Below are positions 12,307 to 24,965 of a stretch of DNA of 64,000 nucleotides, piece by piece (position 1 is the stretch's first letter; each line of letters starts with the position of its first letter). The position numbers were made by a program, and so were the translations under genes. The notes below the pieces were generated by a model that was given only the letters and a program-made list of their open reading frames with translations, was not told the origin of the DNA and made no database searches. Source of the DNA: Tolypeutes matacus (taxonomy: Eukaryota > Chordata > Mammalia > Cingulata > Chlamyphoridae); assembly GCA_026826555.1 (NCBI GenBank), contig JAKSZT010054334.1, positions 34,974,055-35,038,054 of the forward strand, written 5' to 3'.

Positions 12307-15300
12307 GTGATTTACAGATGAGCCTCTTGGCAATTCAATATTGTATCTCTTAAGGATAATTTCTTGAGGATATATAGCTTACCCACCAGGTAAACTTTAA
12401 TCTTTATTATAATGCTATCAAGGTTAGTTCTAATTTATAATCTAATTTTTTGTCTCTGAATCTGGGTATCATGATGGAGAGATGTGATCATGAGTTAATA
12501 CTCATCACTTAATAGTCCCAGGCATCAAAGTCTTATTTTGTAAAATGCGGGAACAAATAATATATTTGTAAAGTTTTTAAATTCTTTGAAAATGGTACAA
12601 AGAATTTACCACTTTCATGCACTCCATAGTACCTTGCAATCTATCACAGTTTAACCATTCTCCATAGGGCATGAGCCCTGAATAGGAACATGTTTGCTGT
12701 GGCTGATAACAATCTTTATATGTGCCTAGTGAAATAACTTTACTATAAACTAACAGTCACTATCATCAGGAATAGTTTTCAGGTAGAATTATATAGCCAA
12801 GAACTCCAAATTATAAGAGATGAATCCTGTTCATATTTGGTGATAACTGAAGTTAAAACTGGCTTTGGAAGTCAAGCCTATTTTATCTCAAGGTTTTTTG
12901 TAGACTTACTTTTTTCCACCGATATAAAAAATACATTTATTTGAAACACTTTAAAATTATTTTATAATTACATGGCTTATTAACTACACAACCTAACTTT
13001 CTTATATTAAGATCATAGTATATAAGTTGTAATTTTTATACAAAATAATGATCCTGTACACTTGAATTTAAAATGGGACTTTTCATACTAAATAGAAGAA
13101 ATGCAAAGTAAGTATTAAATTATCATATTGTGAAAAAAGTTATGCAGGTGAACACTTTGTTATTATGAGTATAAAGTGTAGTCTGAATAAACCTATGAAA
13201 GGCTCTTTTTTAAAGTGCAATTATTGGCGATAATGTGTAATTTTTCCTGCCCTTATGTTTATTTTAATTTTAATATGAAAGAAATGATCATCCCATTTTC
13301 TTTGAAAATGGTATAAAGGTAAAACCACAAACCTCTTGAAAGAATTCCTTTGTTCCCAATCACATGAGCATTGTTGGAACAAAATTTTGCCACCTGCCAA
13401 AGGCTTTAAAACCCAAATCAAAAGGCTCCCTGCTTCAAAATACTTAGACTAAAGGTAGACTTCTAGATGAAAATGTAATGACTAGATCATCCTCATCATA
13501 AATTTATTATTGTACAGCAGAACTGATGGATCTTTTGCTACCTTTCACTAGAGAATTATTCATAAATGAAAATGAAAATATTTAAATCATGAATAGTTAT
13601 ATTTTTCATTCATTGTACCTGAAAAATGGAATTGGAGTTTAGGATGTCTCACTTATATTAGCATTTGAACTTCTCAAAAGAAAAAGAGAGGAAAAAAGGT
13701 GAAGAATTTCTCACACTAGTTAAAACAATTCAGTGTTGGCATGCTTCATTAACTGTTTGCATACAAGACAAAAGTGCTTTCTGATGAAGTGGAAAACCAA
13801 CTTGGGACCAATTTTCCACAACATAAATTCAGCACTTATTCTACCTCTTGATACCTTTGTACCTACCAAGAAAGGTTTTCATAATCTGTCATATCAGTAA
13901 TCATTTTAAAACTACTATACTAGATTTTCTAATCCTTTAAAATACTTCTATTCTTTCTTCTCTCCCCCCTGAAAATATGCTTAAGATTAACAATTACTAT
14001 AAATATGATTTTATTGCATTGGAAGTTATCAAACTGAATTAGTAAGAATCAATTCCTACTATTTATTAATAAAAGGGTAAGAAATATAAACAGTGTTAAA
14101 ATTAACAGCTTAAACAAAACCTTGGTTATATTCAATTTCATACTATACATAGTAGTCAATATATGAATAAGTGCCAGAAAGCACATGACGTGCTTAATAT
14201 TACTGCTAATTTAGTTATCTACCAGAATATCATTTATTTCAACATCAGCAGCAAAATAGTTAGTACCCAATAAGCCAGCAAAAGAAGTTAGTGCCAAGTT
14301 GAAGGAATATCAATATATTGATCAGTGTGTCACATGGTGGGTGAGTTGTTCCTGCCAGTCCAGCACAAAATAGCCACTGCAAACAATGAAGTCGTCTGCA
14401 GTCTCTATAGAGTTATTACTCACTATGGTATGTCATATTTTGGCTTCGTTAGGAATGTTCAAAACCACTTTTGTTTACACAGAGTGAGAACCTGAGAGAC
14501 AAGCTATGTCTTCACTTGTTCCCTTCTCTATAGTTGCGCTTTCTTCTTTTCTAGTATCTGCATAGGGAAAGGAAAAGGACTTCAAAATGTATTTGTTTCT
14601 TTCATTAATGGAAGTATAACACAGAGTTGGTGAACAGGGAGAATCAAGCTTTATTTCACATCATATAAAATCCATCTCTCAATGTAATATAAACCATCTT
14701 TTTAGTGGAAATAGCTTAAGAATGTTACGTGAATTCTTTTTTTTTTTTAATTATATGGAAAGGAATCAATTCCTAAATATTCACACTATGAAGCATTATT
14801 TAATCACATTTGATATATTCAATAGCTATATTATTTAAATGTGTTTCATTAAAACTTGTTGTCTTTTTCTCATTAGGCCAAATATATGTTTCAATTTTTT
14901 CAATTTTGAAAATATTTCTTATTATATATCTTTTTGTGCTTTCAGAAACAGAAGTAAATCATACTCTAATATTTCTTTTAGAATTAAGAATCACATTGTT
15001 TTTTTCTTTCTTTCAAAAATGAGCATCATGTTGCATTAAAATATTTGTATATTGTTTAAAGTCATGAGGGTTATTGATATGAAAAATATGTTGTAGTAGA
15101 AGTTCAGTATTTAAAAAATATTATTGATTCAGTGGGCTAAATATAGTAAACGTGAAAAACATTAGATTCCTTTAATATTTGGACTTATTGATCTTTATGG
15201 ACTTTCCCTGAAATGTTTAATATAAATCAAAAGTTTTGTTTAACCATGTTTTAAATTAATTCATTACTTAGGAAATATTTTAATATAATGAATTTGCCCA

Positions 15301-16331
15301 AAGTGAGGTATATCTATAATGGTATTGGAATTCTAGGCATTTTGTATAAACATTGTTTCATAAATATATATTTATAGACCACTTTGTCATAAAAAAATAA
15401 ATGAGATCAAGGGAAGTGTTTCTGTTTGCTATTTTGACTAAAATACTAGTAGGCAAAGTAATTACTTTGGAAGTTCCTTTGTTTTGACTTGTTAGCAGGA
15501 TATGATGCTAGTGATGATAAGATAGGGCCTCTGATGTAGTTGGAAGAGCTAAATGAGTGAATAGCTCCATTGCCTTTTGACACAGGGGTTTCCTAAGCTG
15601 TGGAGTCTTACTGATAGAGATTACATCTACTTGTTTATATATCAAGAATTGGGCACAGTCAAAATTTGTTTAATTTTTCTGTTTCAGTCATGTTGCCTTG
15701 ATTAATTTTAATCCCTAAAAGACCCAAATTATTGGAAACCATAACACCAAAATCCCTTTACTTGGGAATTCCACTTTGCTAAAGTAGTATTAGATTGTTA
15801 GGCCTCATGAGAAACTACCCATCCTTCTGAACAAATGGATGACAGCTTTGGTAGTATTACAACAGATTTCAGTCTGCAATGGCTCTGTTTGGCCAGTTGA
15901 ATATCAAATTTACCTAAGAACAGAATCAGTAGTTGGTCAGGATTTAAGTTCCATAGGAGTTGAAAAATTTACCTTGCCTGTTTTAATTTGTCTTTAAGAA
16001 TATTTTGCTCATTTTAAACATACTAATCATGTGATTTGATGTTTCTTGTCTTTTTATGTTAACCAGTAGTTTAGGTTTTTAAGTAGTTTTAAAAAGACAA
16101 GATGAATGAAAATATAAACCAATTGGAAAGTGAGTTTTTGACAGCACCAATAATTATGACGATTGTTAAATTGCATGAATAATTTCATGTTGAATTTAAC
16201 TTTTCACAAAATATGGTAGCATTAAACTTCAGATGTAATGTTTTAAAAAATATACTTATTAAATCAGACATTTGTTATCAATGTATCACCACTCCCTCAC
16301 AATCTGGCATAATGGCATAAACTAAGAGACT
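12307..16331. other. AT-rich unique intron
   Basis: About 4 kb without recognisable gene or transposon. A T-run lies at about 14738-14749. The stretch around 14330-14540 is less AT-rich and could be a conserved element, but nothing specific supports that. Confidence 0.5.
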
Positions 16332-16339
16332 GACTAGAC

Positions 16340-16762
16340 CAGGGCTTCTTGTTTTTTTTTTTTTTTTTTAATTTTTTTTTTTTTTTTTTTTTTAAGATTT
16401 TATTTATTTATTCATTTATCACCCCCCTTGCTGCTTGTGCTCGCCGGGTCAGCCAACCACGCCACGCAGGCGGGCCTGCCTTCACCAGGAGGCCCCAGGA
16501 ACCGAACCCGGGGCCTCCCATATGGCAAACGGTTGCCCTACTGATTGAGCCACAGCCGCTTCCCATGACCAGGGCTTCTTAACAAGGAGTCCATGAGCTT
16601 GAATTTAAATTCAAAAGAACATTATTTTTGTGGGAATGTGTTGGTGTGGGTGTAATATATTTATTAAATAATACACAGTATAGTGTAGACTTAGTAAAGG
16701 GTCTGTGGTTTTCACCTGACTGGCAGAGGGGTCCGTGGAACAAAAAAGGTTAAGAATCCCTG
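16340..16762 (+). mobile_element. hAT-type MITE, split by a SINE
   Basis: A non-autonomous DNA transposon with terminal inverted repeats starting cagggcttcttaac and ending gttaagaatccctg, flanked by a perfect 8-bp duplication gactagac (16332-16339 and 16763-16770), the length hAT transposases make. Removing the SINE (16351-16566) and one copy of its target duplication leaves about 193 bp. A second copy of the same family lies at 48349. It has no coding capacity. Family name not known to me. Confidence 0.88.
16351..16566 (-). mobile_element. DAS-type SINE inserted in the hAT element
   Basis: Minus-strand SINE: T-run (poly-A tail) at 16351 onward, the taaataaata-type tail reversed, then a body ending at the tRNA-like head (ttgagccacagccgcttccc). 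The B-box region reads gaaccgaacccggggcc on the + strand. A 14-bp duplication gaccagggcttctt flanks it at 16337-16350 and 16567-16580, showing insertion into the end of the hAT element. Confidence 0.93.
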
Positions 16763-16770
16763 GACTAGAC

Positions 16771-19700
16771 ATATGTTTTCAACTGTTATATTCACTACTG
16801 ATGGAAATTTAAATATTTTCAAAGTTACTCTCACCTTGTCTTTGAATTTATGAATAGGAGTCTAGTTTCCTTCATAAAAAAGGAAGAGTTACTTGGAATG
16901 TTCATAATTCATTTATATACCTAAGTACAGATACACAAATAAATATATAGCATGTACATTTTAGTGACTATAAAACATAAATTTTGGACCAATGTAATTT
17001 TTCCAACATATAAATGTATGTTTCTCTCTATATGTACTTTGAATAAAATATTAACTGTTAGATCATTTATCCCAAATAAAACTCTGGCCAACATACAGTG
17101 TTTTAAAATTCATACTTTGTGTAAACCAGATACTATTTTTAATCTTAGACTTTGCATATAACACAGAAAAGGGACCACACTTACACCCTTCTTACTGTGA
17201 CAGAATTTTTAATCTAGGCTATCACTGCTCTGCAGAGAAGTGCTTTATTTTCTTAAAATAAGCATTGAAATTGATGCACAGCCCAGCCACTCAATGTACA
17301 CATTTAACACTCACTAGGAGGGAGGTTTGGTGTATTGAGCCCTGTAAGTTTTATATCTCAGAAAGGCCTTTACACCCTGTGGTGTGGGCACACTTTTTTC
17401 AGTGGAAATATGCCGTTAAAATACTGCCTTCCTACAGTGGTTTCAAACTAGTATAGTTAGAATTGTTTTAGGTCACTAGGCAGCATGATAAGCATTTTGG
17501 TATTTTACCTGGGTAATTTTCAATTTGTGTACATGTCACAAAAGGAGGAAATCAGTTTCTTTATAAGTAATATTGATTTGCATCCAATATGTGAAAAAAT
17601 GCAACTATTGTGCCATCATCATTATAGTTACACTGTGTATGTACCCACATATTTACAAAACATATTGAAATCAAATCAGAGGTGAAAGATATATTAAGTT
17701 AAACAAGGAGAAACTGATCTTAACTTTTACCAAGCCAATACTCTAATTCAAAGAAAGCATATAACTTAATAAAATATATTTTACTGGTTAATTTAAAAAT
17801 ATTCAAACAGCTTATTTTGGCATCATTGGAAACACATTCTCAATGAAAACATTGTGTGTTGTATTATTAACTCATAGCATATGATCTCTATTTCTGCCTC
17901 CCTAGATTTCTGCTCCCCCCACTCCCTGGGATAGTAACAATGTGGACTCACACATTATTATATTAATTAGAAACCACTACCTCATATAATTATTCTGGCA
18001 AGCACATGATGAGTACTGAAAATATTATTGACAGAATTTCTCCATTTAACTCTGGTGTTAAAAAAATTTGCATGTCTAAAACTGTCTTGATTAGATATTG
18101 TTTTTGACTACCCTTCTCAGTGTTTTACTATATGCACATTAAGCATGAGGACTTTTAGCACGTCTGAAGTAACATCTGCTCTGTCTTTTTGTTGCTGGGT
18201 TCATGGTATAATTAGCTCTATATTTCACCAAATACAATTTTGCTCCCATGGCGGACAAAGCAGCATGAAGAAAACATAAATAATTGCAGATTAGAGAAAC
18301 AGAAGGCAAAGTGGGTGTAGATGGCTTTGATAAAAAAGGGTTAAGGAGAATAGAAGGTCAACTCATTATTAAGAAAAAAAGGAGGTAGTTAAAATTAGAT
18401 ATGGTCTTTGTAATTAAAGAAAACACACGCACAGACTTTTCTTTTAACAATGTTTCCTATTTGGCCAAATAGTTTAGTGAGTTGCAGTGATGTCATTTGT
18501 TTTGTATTCATTTAAAAAACACTTTAAGAAATGTGCATGCTTAGATACGCAAAACAAAATTTAATTATTAGAAGAAATGTTGTAGAGATATAGGCGGTTT
18601 TCTGATAAGTTACCTAGGGTGCAAAACACTTTTTTCTGATAGTGTCACTTTCTCAAAATCAAGTTAGCATTATGAAGCCAGCTAGTCAGATTTCTGAAGC
18701 CTGCTATTCAGATTTCACCATGTCTCCAGTTAAACACTAGTCAATATATGTGCATAAGCCAATAGTATCTACACATTAAATTCGTATCAAATTTGGGATT
18801 ATTTACTGTATGAAATATCCTGGTTAAATTATCTCAGTGTCTAACATTACACGACTGATGTAAAATAATATCACACAGCATGTACAAAACACATAAAAGG
18901 TCCAAATCTTGAAACTGTATGTATTGGCAATAGACAACATAATATATTCTAAATTTTTTTAGTATACTAAATGATTAGTGACTGAGTTAACTTCATAGTT
19001 GTGAAATGTAATTTTATTCATCTTTTACTTTTAAACTACAAATCATAAAAATTTTGAAGTGATTGGCACTTACTTAACTTGATCAGGAAAAGTCCTTTAA
19101 GTTTTTTAAAACAAAGTAGTAATTGCGGGTGTTTGTTGTTGTTTTAGAAAAGAGATGGGTGGAGATTCTGTTCTTACAAGTATTCATCCAATTTATCTAA
19201 TAACATAAAATAGCAAAAACATCAAAATATATCTCCAGCTCTATTTGGAGAAGAAAACTCATAAATCACCTAGGACAATTGCAAAAGAATAAAATCCAGA
19301 AAGTAAGACATTTATTAATTATACATCACTGTGTTGAAGGACAGTTTAAAATATAACAATGTAAGGTTTATATATATATATATATATATAATCCCCACTG
19401 TATGTTTCTCTATTGAAGAAAGTGAGACAAAATATTTCTGTTCTATTAGAATATACCAAATTCACATACTAATTTTTTTTTGGATATTTTTATTTTCCAT
19501 ATAGATAGCAGGTTTAAATATATTAATTACTCTGATAATGCCTGAAAGCTTTTACTCTATGCTTTGGAAGCCATAAGTTCTTGCCCAGCTTGCTTCAGGT
19601 AGGTGAAGAGGTTGTGAAGGGGCAGACATCCAGAAGAAAAGTACACAAAAATGACACTGTTATCTCCCTATTAATTCTTTGACTTTCATTCATCTTTGAA

Positions 19701-19841
19701 AGATACTGGATAAATTTAAAAGATTTTGGATAGATAGAGAGTACAAAGCAAATCCTACTTTTGTACATATATGATTATTTAAATTTATTTTTTTCTGAAA
19801 CCATGGAATCTAAGTCAAAATGGACCATATAGTTCATATAG
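16771..19841. other. AT-rich unique intron with a TA dinucleotide tract
   Basis: No gene or transposon recognised. A (TA)n tract lies at 19369-19390. The part from about 18130 to 18620 has several CpGs (cacgtctg, atggcggac, acacgcac, gatacgc, ataggcgg) against a CpG-poor background and may be a conserved element. Confidence 0.45.
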
Positions 19842-20025
19842 TTCAGGGTTTTTTCAATCCTATTACACATTAGGATCTTGTGGGGAACTTTTTAAAAAGT
19901 CCAAATTGCCTGGACTTGCTCTAAGCCAACGAAATCATAATTTCTAGGGGAAGAACTGATTTGTGTTGGCATTTTTTCAAAAGTTCCTGTGATTCCAATG
20001 AGAAGCCAGTTTTGAGAACTCCTAA
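19842..20025 (+). repeat. MER5A-like hAT-Charlie relic
   Basis: Follows the MER5A order: caatcctattacacattaggatc, a gggaactttttaaaaa stretch, aatcataatttctagggg, then its near mirror gttcctgtgattccaatga and ending gttttgagaactcc. Diverged terminal inverted repeats at both ends. Confidence 0.78.
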
Positions 20026-20539
20026 GTTTTCTTCTAATTAAATTTTCCTGATTTAAATGCATTTCCATGTTTTTGTCAATATAAAGTTGAGTATCAGTTA
20101 TCTTACATTCATTCTATCATTCCATCTGTGGATATCTTTGCAGGAAGTATCGCTATAAATACGGTCAATTCAGAACATGAGATCCTTCAGGTATTTGGAG
20201 ACAACTATAGCTGGCTCTTGATTTTTATTCTTCTCCTTTCCATTATTTTCTATATAACATAGTTTCATGATCTTTTTTCTTTGTTTCATAATTATAAATG
20301 TAGCCAAATCAAAATACCCTAGACATCAAAGATATTCACCCATGTCTCAGGGACTAGACATGCATACTTTGAAAAAGATTTCCATTTGAATTAACTTTAA
20401 GTTATGAGTATTTCTGAACCAAATGGTAACTTTTGCTTAGGTTTTGTAGTATTTTGGTGAAAGGAACTGACACTGTGAAAGTTAAGTGTCTTGATTTGGC
20501 CAATCTATTATTACATGGAAAATTTTGAATTCACAAATT

Positions 20540-20805
20540 AAAAAAAAATTTTTTTTTTAATTTTTAAAGAAGCATTAGATTACATAAATGTCACATTATA
20601 TATATATATATAGGGGATTCCTATATACCCAACCCCTTCCCCTTCCCAAACTTTCCCAGATTAACAGCCTCTTTCTTTAGTGTGGTACGTTTGTTACAAT
20701 TGATGAACACATATTGGAGCATTGCTACTAACCGTGGACTATAGTTTACACTCTGTCCCACACAATTATAGGTTATAACAAAATCTATGATGGCCTGTTC
20801 ACACA
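20540..20805 (-). mobile_element. LINE-1 3' UTR fragment
   Basis: Reads like the first 200-300 bp of the L1 at 184 (tagattacataaatgt, tataggggattcc, ttagtgtggtac, gtttgttacaattgatgaa), preceded by T's from a poly-A tail. Imperfect flanking copies ttttgaattcacaaatt (20523-20539) and ttttgatttcaaatt (20806-20820) look like decayed target duplications. Confidence 0.85.
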
Positions 20806-20820
20806 TTTTGATTTCAAATT

Positions 20821-22569
20821 CTATATTCTTTCTACTACATCAGAATGTCTTTCCCATTGGTTACAGTGATCAAGAATATCTAAATATTTGGTTATGTTTG
20901 ATGACAAACACATAAACAACCATAATTCTTCTTTCTGTAAATTTCAAATAACAGATTAAGACATTCAGATATTGCCATATGAATTTTTTGGTTCTTATTC
21001 CTTAAAACAGTGAGGATGATTTGAAATTAAGAATAGGAGTTTTGGTTAAGATATTTATTCTGTTTTCTCACCTCAGGTATTTTGATATTTTGTATCTTTG
21101 TTATGCAACACATTCTCACATTAGGACTCAGTACTCTAAATTTTCTTGTTTGTACGTCCATGAATAATAACTGAAAATTATTTCTGTTACACACATGCAA
21201 CAATATGTTTAATATTAGCATAATTGCTATGGAATCAATGAGAGTACAACTGGTCATTTCTTATTTTAATGAAGTTGCTGATTGCAAGTAAGTTAATATA
21301 AAGTATTTATTAATATAATATATACAAATATAAATACAGATACTAAGGAGATGCATCATTCATGGGCATTGAACTCAATTTTATTTACATGTGTAGAAAA
21401 TAATACACATATGGAGAGATGTGTCTTAATTTGCCTTTCTTGGTCTACCATTTCAATTCAGGAAGTGCAGATGGCCTAGTGGAATTAATAAAACTCTGAA
21501 GAGGGTCTATGAGTAGATGGTATACATAATTTCTGCCCATTACTTTTGTTTGGAAAAGGGAAGGGAGGTGTCATTTTTCTATCCCTGAAAGCCTAGGAAT
21601 TGTTTAACAACATTTCTGCCGTTCAGGTTGTCTAGTTCATAAACTTTTTTAATGCCCTATTTAACATTACATTTAATGAAATTTTGTTCCTAATTCATTT
21701 GATTTCACTACCTGTTAGCCTCTAATTTGTGGGTCAGAGAATTTCAGCAATTTTTTTCTGAAGTGGTGTTAGATTATTTTAAATATACAAATAGTGCAGT
21801 TCCATCATCCTGTTAAAACACATTTTTATTAATAGTGCTTTTGTGGTTCAGGAAAATGATATATTTTGAGCTGTATCCTGATATAAATAAGAAATTTATC
21901 CAAATATAAGTAAGGAAAACTCTAAGACTTAAACACTTTCAAAGGATGATAGCTGACCCTGATTTGAAAGCGAATCATGTGTAAGAATAACCAAGGACAA
22001 ATTTGTACTAAGATTATTTTCCTTTTACAAATGTAAAAAATTAACAAATTTCAAGTGTTCTAATTTATATTTCCCACATAATTTTCACACTGCTAAGGGA
22101 GATTCTCTCTTGAGTTAGAAGTAGAAGTATTAAAATAAGTATTCTATGTCAAATATGGGATAAATGATATTTCTTATGAAATATATCTATAAATTCAAAT
22201 ACATTATGGTTTAGGCTTTTGAGGACTGGCAACTCAGTCATCACCCAACTGAACATTATTTTAGGGGTAATTTTATGATGTAAACTATTAGTAATCAGGG
22301 GTTGTTTATATAAGTTTTCTACAACATAGAAGCAGTTTATGGAATAGACAAGTTAAAACCAATAAATTTTAAATAGTAATATGTATCAAAATCATCATAA
22401 AATGTCTCCAGTTCTAGGTCTTTTTAAATCCCCAGGAACTATGGTATAATGAAAGAAAAGTATAGGTAGTGCCTATTAATAGGAGATCTTCAACCAGTTT
22501 TATTTCTTTCTTTCCAATCCTCTTCCTCTTCTCCCCTTTCCACGAAGAGATTCTACTCTCATTAATAAT
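20821..22569. other. AT-rich unique intron
   Basis: Nothing recognised apart from short A/T runs. Confidence 0.5.
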
Positions 22570-22765
22570 AGTGCCTAAAATTTTTTGAGCACTTACTATG
22601 GGCAAACTGCCCTGCTCCATGTCACACAACAATGATGATCATCTCTTGACCTAGGAAGAAACTGAGATACTGAGAGATCTAAGGACTTCCCCAGGTCATA
22701 CACTTTTACATGGCTAGGCCAGGATTTGAATCTGATTGGATGTCAAAATCTACAGCACTCACCAT
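22570..22765 (-). repeat. MIR relic, antisense
   Basis: Contains gagcacttactatgggc, gaagaaactgagatactgaga, cccaggtcatacact and ggccaggatttgaatctg in MIR antisense order. Confidence 0.75.
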
Positions 22766-23269
22766 GGGGTCACCAATGAGAGCCAGGCAGGAAAATCACA
22801 GTGAGGAAGATGGAGAACACAAAAAAAGATTTGGTTAGAGGGTTTTTTTCAGCAAGGTCAGTCGTTATAATTACCAGGGAAAAAATGTATACCTTTCTAC
22901 CCTTGGGTCAAATACTAGCTCATATTCAAGACCAATGGATAAAAACACACAAAGGGTCATTTTAGAATAGATGATACCACCTCAAACAAGTAAGGGTCAT
23001 AAGATTCTGGGTTGGAAAGACCCTCAATTCATGCCATACCAGAAAAATGATACCTTGCTGTGCTTATTCCAAGAAGCTGAAGGGACTGGTTTATTTTAGT
23101 GACATTTACCACTTTTTATTAAAGCTTGGTTTATACTTAATTTTAATTAAATCTTTTGAAATGAAAAATAAATATTAACCTTAAATACAATATCTATTGA
23201 CTACTAAATCATCTTAGAAGGAGGATCCAAAACATAGCCTATGATCCCCACCATGTTCCCCAATCCCAC

Positions 23270-23880
23270 CTTCAGAACCCTAGCTATCCCTGTTTTTCCA
23301 CTAAGGTTTTTATGTTTCTGTGAATTCAGACTTCTTGTTTCCTCTGCAAAAAATGCCATTTTCCCTGCATTAACCTACATTTTCAATGTTTCCTTTTTTA
23401 TGAGACCTTTCCCACTCCTATGGGCACATGCTTCTTCTATAGTATTTTCTTCATACCTGTAAAATAGCAATGTGTGATGTTCATGTAGCCCTAATACAAT
23501 ATGATGAAACAATTCTTTGAGATTTAGGTTCTATGATGTTATTTTCCTGCATTTCCATAAAGCACCAAAGTCTTTCTTATGTCATCCATTTCTTTGTTTG
23601 CATGCTTTCTAAAATCATATTTATTTCTAGCACAGTTAGTACAATCACAGCACGTTAAACCATATATTATATATAAACAGTGCATATAAACCATACAGTT
23701 CCTCTTAGTTACCAGATCCTCAAAGTGTATAGACACTGTGATATCTTTTTCCTCTCCTGCTGTTATGAATACCTTGAGTGCAGAAATGCATCCTCTCTGT
23801 ATTCCCCCATATTTGAAGCAGTGACTCGCATGCTGTGGCCACCAAGCAAATGAGTTAAATTAATAAATGAATTATTGAAT
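23270..23880 (+). repeat. LINE-2 relic
   Basis: The C/T-rich body (ttttatgagacctttcccactcc) resembles the L2 3' region, and the end (ataccttgagtgcagaaatg, then aataaatgaattattgaatg) parallels the L2 terminus. Diverged. Confidence 0.55.
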
Positions 23881-24159
23881 GGGGATCCTGAAAACAAAAG
23901 AATATTAAATAATTTCTTCCTATTTTTAAGGTATTCTGTTTCCAATGAAAACTTACCAATGTATGAAATAGGTCCCTAATTTGAGGCCATCTACTTGTCA
24001 GCCCACTTGGTCTTTTCTGAAATGTTAAAAACCACATTTCAATCTTAGTATCTTTGCCTGTGGACTCTTCCTCTCAAAATGGTTACTTGACTAGGAGCTC
24101 AGTTTGAGGCATCTCAAATGTAGAATCTCCAAATAGAATCTCTGATCTTCTTACCAGGA

Positions 24160-24965
24160 AATTGTTCATCCCTCAGTCTTCTCATCTCAGTTATTGATGA
24201 GAAGTAGCTCCATTTTTCTACTTCTTCAAGTCCAACACTTGGGAGCCATCTTCGACTTCTCCCTCTTTTACTCACATCTAATATCATCACAGACCCACTT
24301 TCTTCCCAGCCCTTCCTTTATCTCTTGCCTGCATAATTGTAAATTCCCTGCTTCCTCTCTTCTCCCTTACAGCAGCCACAGTAGCCCTGTTAACATGTAG
24401 GTCAGACCAGGTTACTCCACTGCACATACCCATTCCAAGTCTTCCCATTTTATTTAGAGTAATATAATAAAAGTCCTTCGGATAACCTACACTCTGTACA
24501 TGATCTGGCTCCTGGATTTCCTCTCCCCTCAGGTTGCCTGCCCTCCCCATCTCACCCTCACTCACTCACCCCAAGACACACTGGCTTCTCTGCAATTTCA
24601 CAAATCTCCCTGGAATACTTCTGCTTTGGGCCTTTGAATTGCTCTTTTCTCTTTTGGGAATTCTCTTCCTCCAGAGGTCCATAGATCTGGTTTGCGTGTC
24701 TCCTTCAAACTGGCTTTTGCCAGCATCTATTTTTTTAAATTGCCTCCTGCCTCCTCAATATGTAAACATTTCCTATCCTCCTTTCCTGCTTTATTTTTCT
24801 CCATAGCACTTATCACACTGACATGCCATGTAATTAACACAGTGTATAATTATTAGAATGTCACCTCCTTCGGGCACGGGACTTTGTTGTCCAATTTGTT
24901 CATTGTTATATCCCCAGCGCCTAGGAGAGTGCCCGCAATAAATATTTGTTGAAAGAATGAATTAA
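24160..24965 (+). repeat. LINE-2 3' end, well preserved
   Basis: Clear L2 order on the + strand: ttgggagccatcttcgac, acagcagccacagtagccc, gtcagaccaggttactccac, acatgatctggctcctgg, tccatagcacttatcacact, agaatgtcacctccttcggg, atccccagcgcctaggag, and the terminal aataaatatttgttgaaaga. About 800 bp. No intact ORF. Confidence 0.9.

Noticed and set aside
24194..24806. Several ORFs of 68-92 codons on both strands
   Set aside because: All lie in an L2 fossil and reflect its C/T-rich body.
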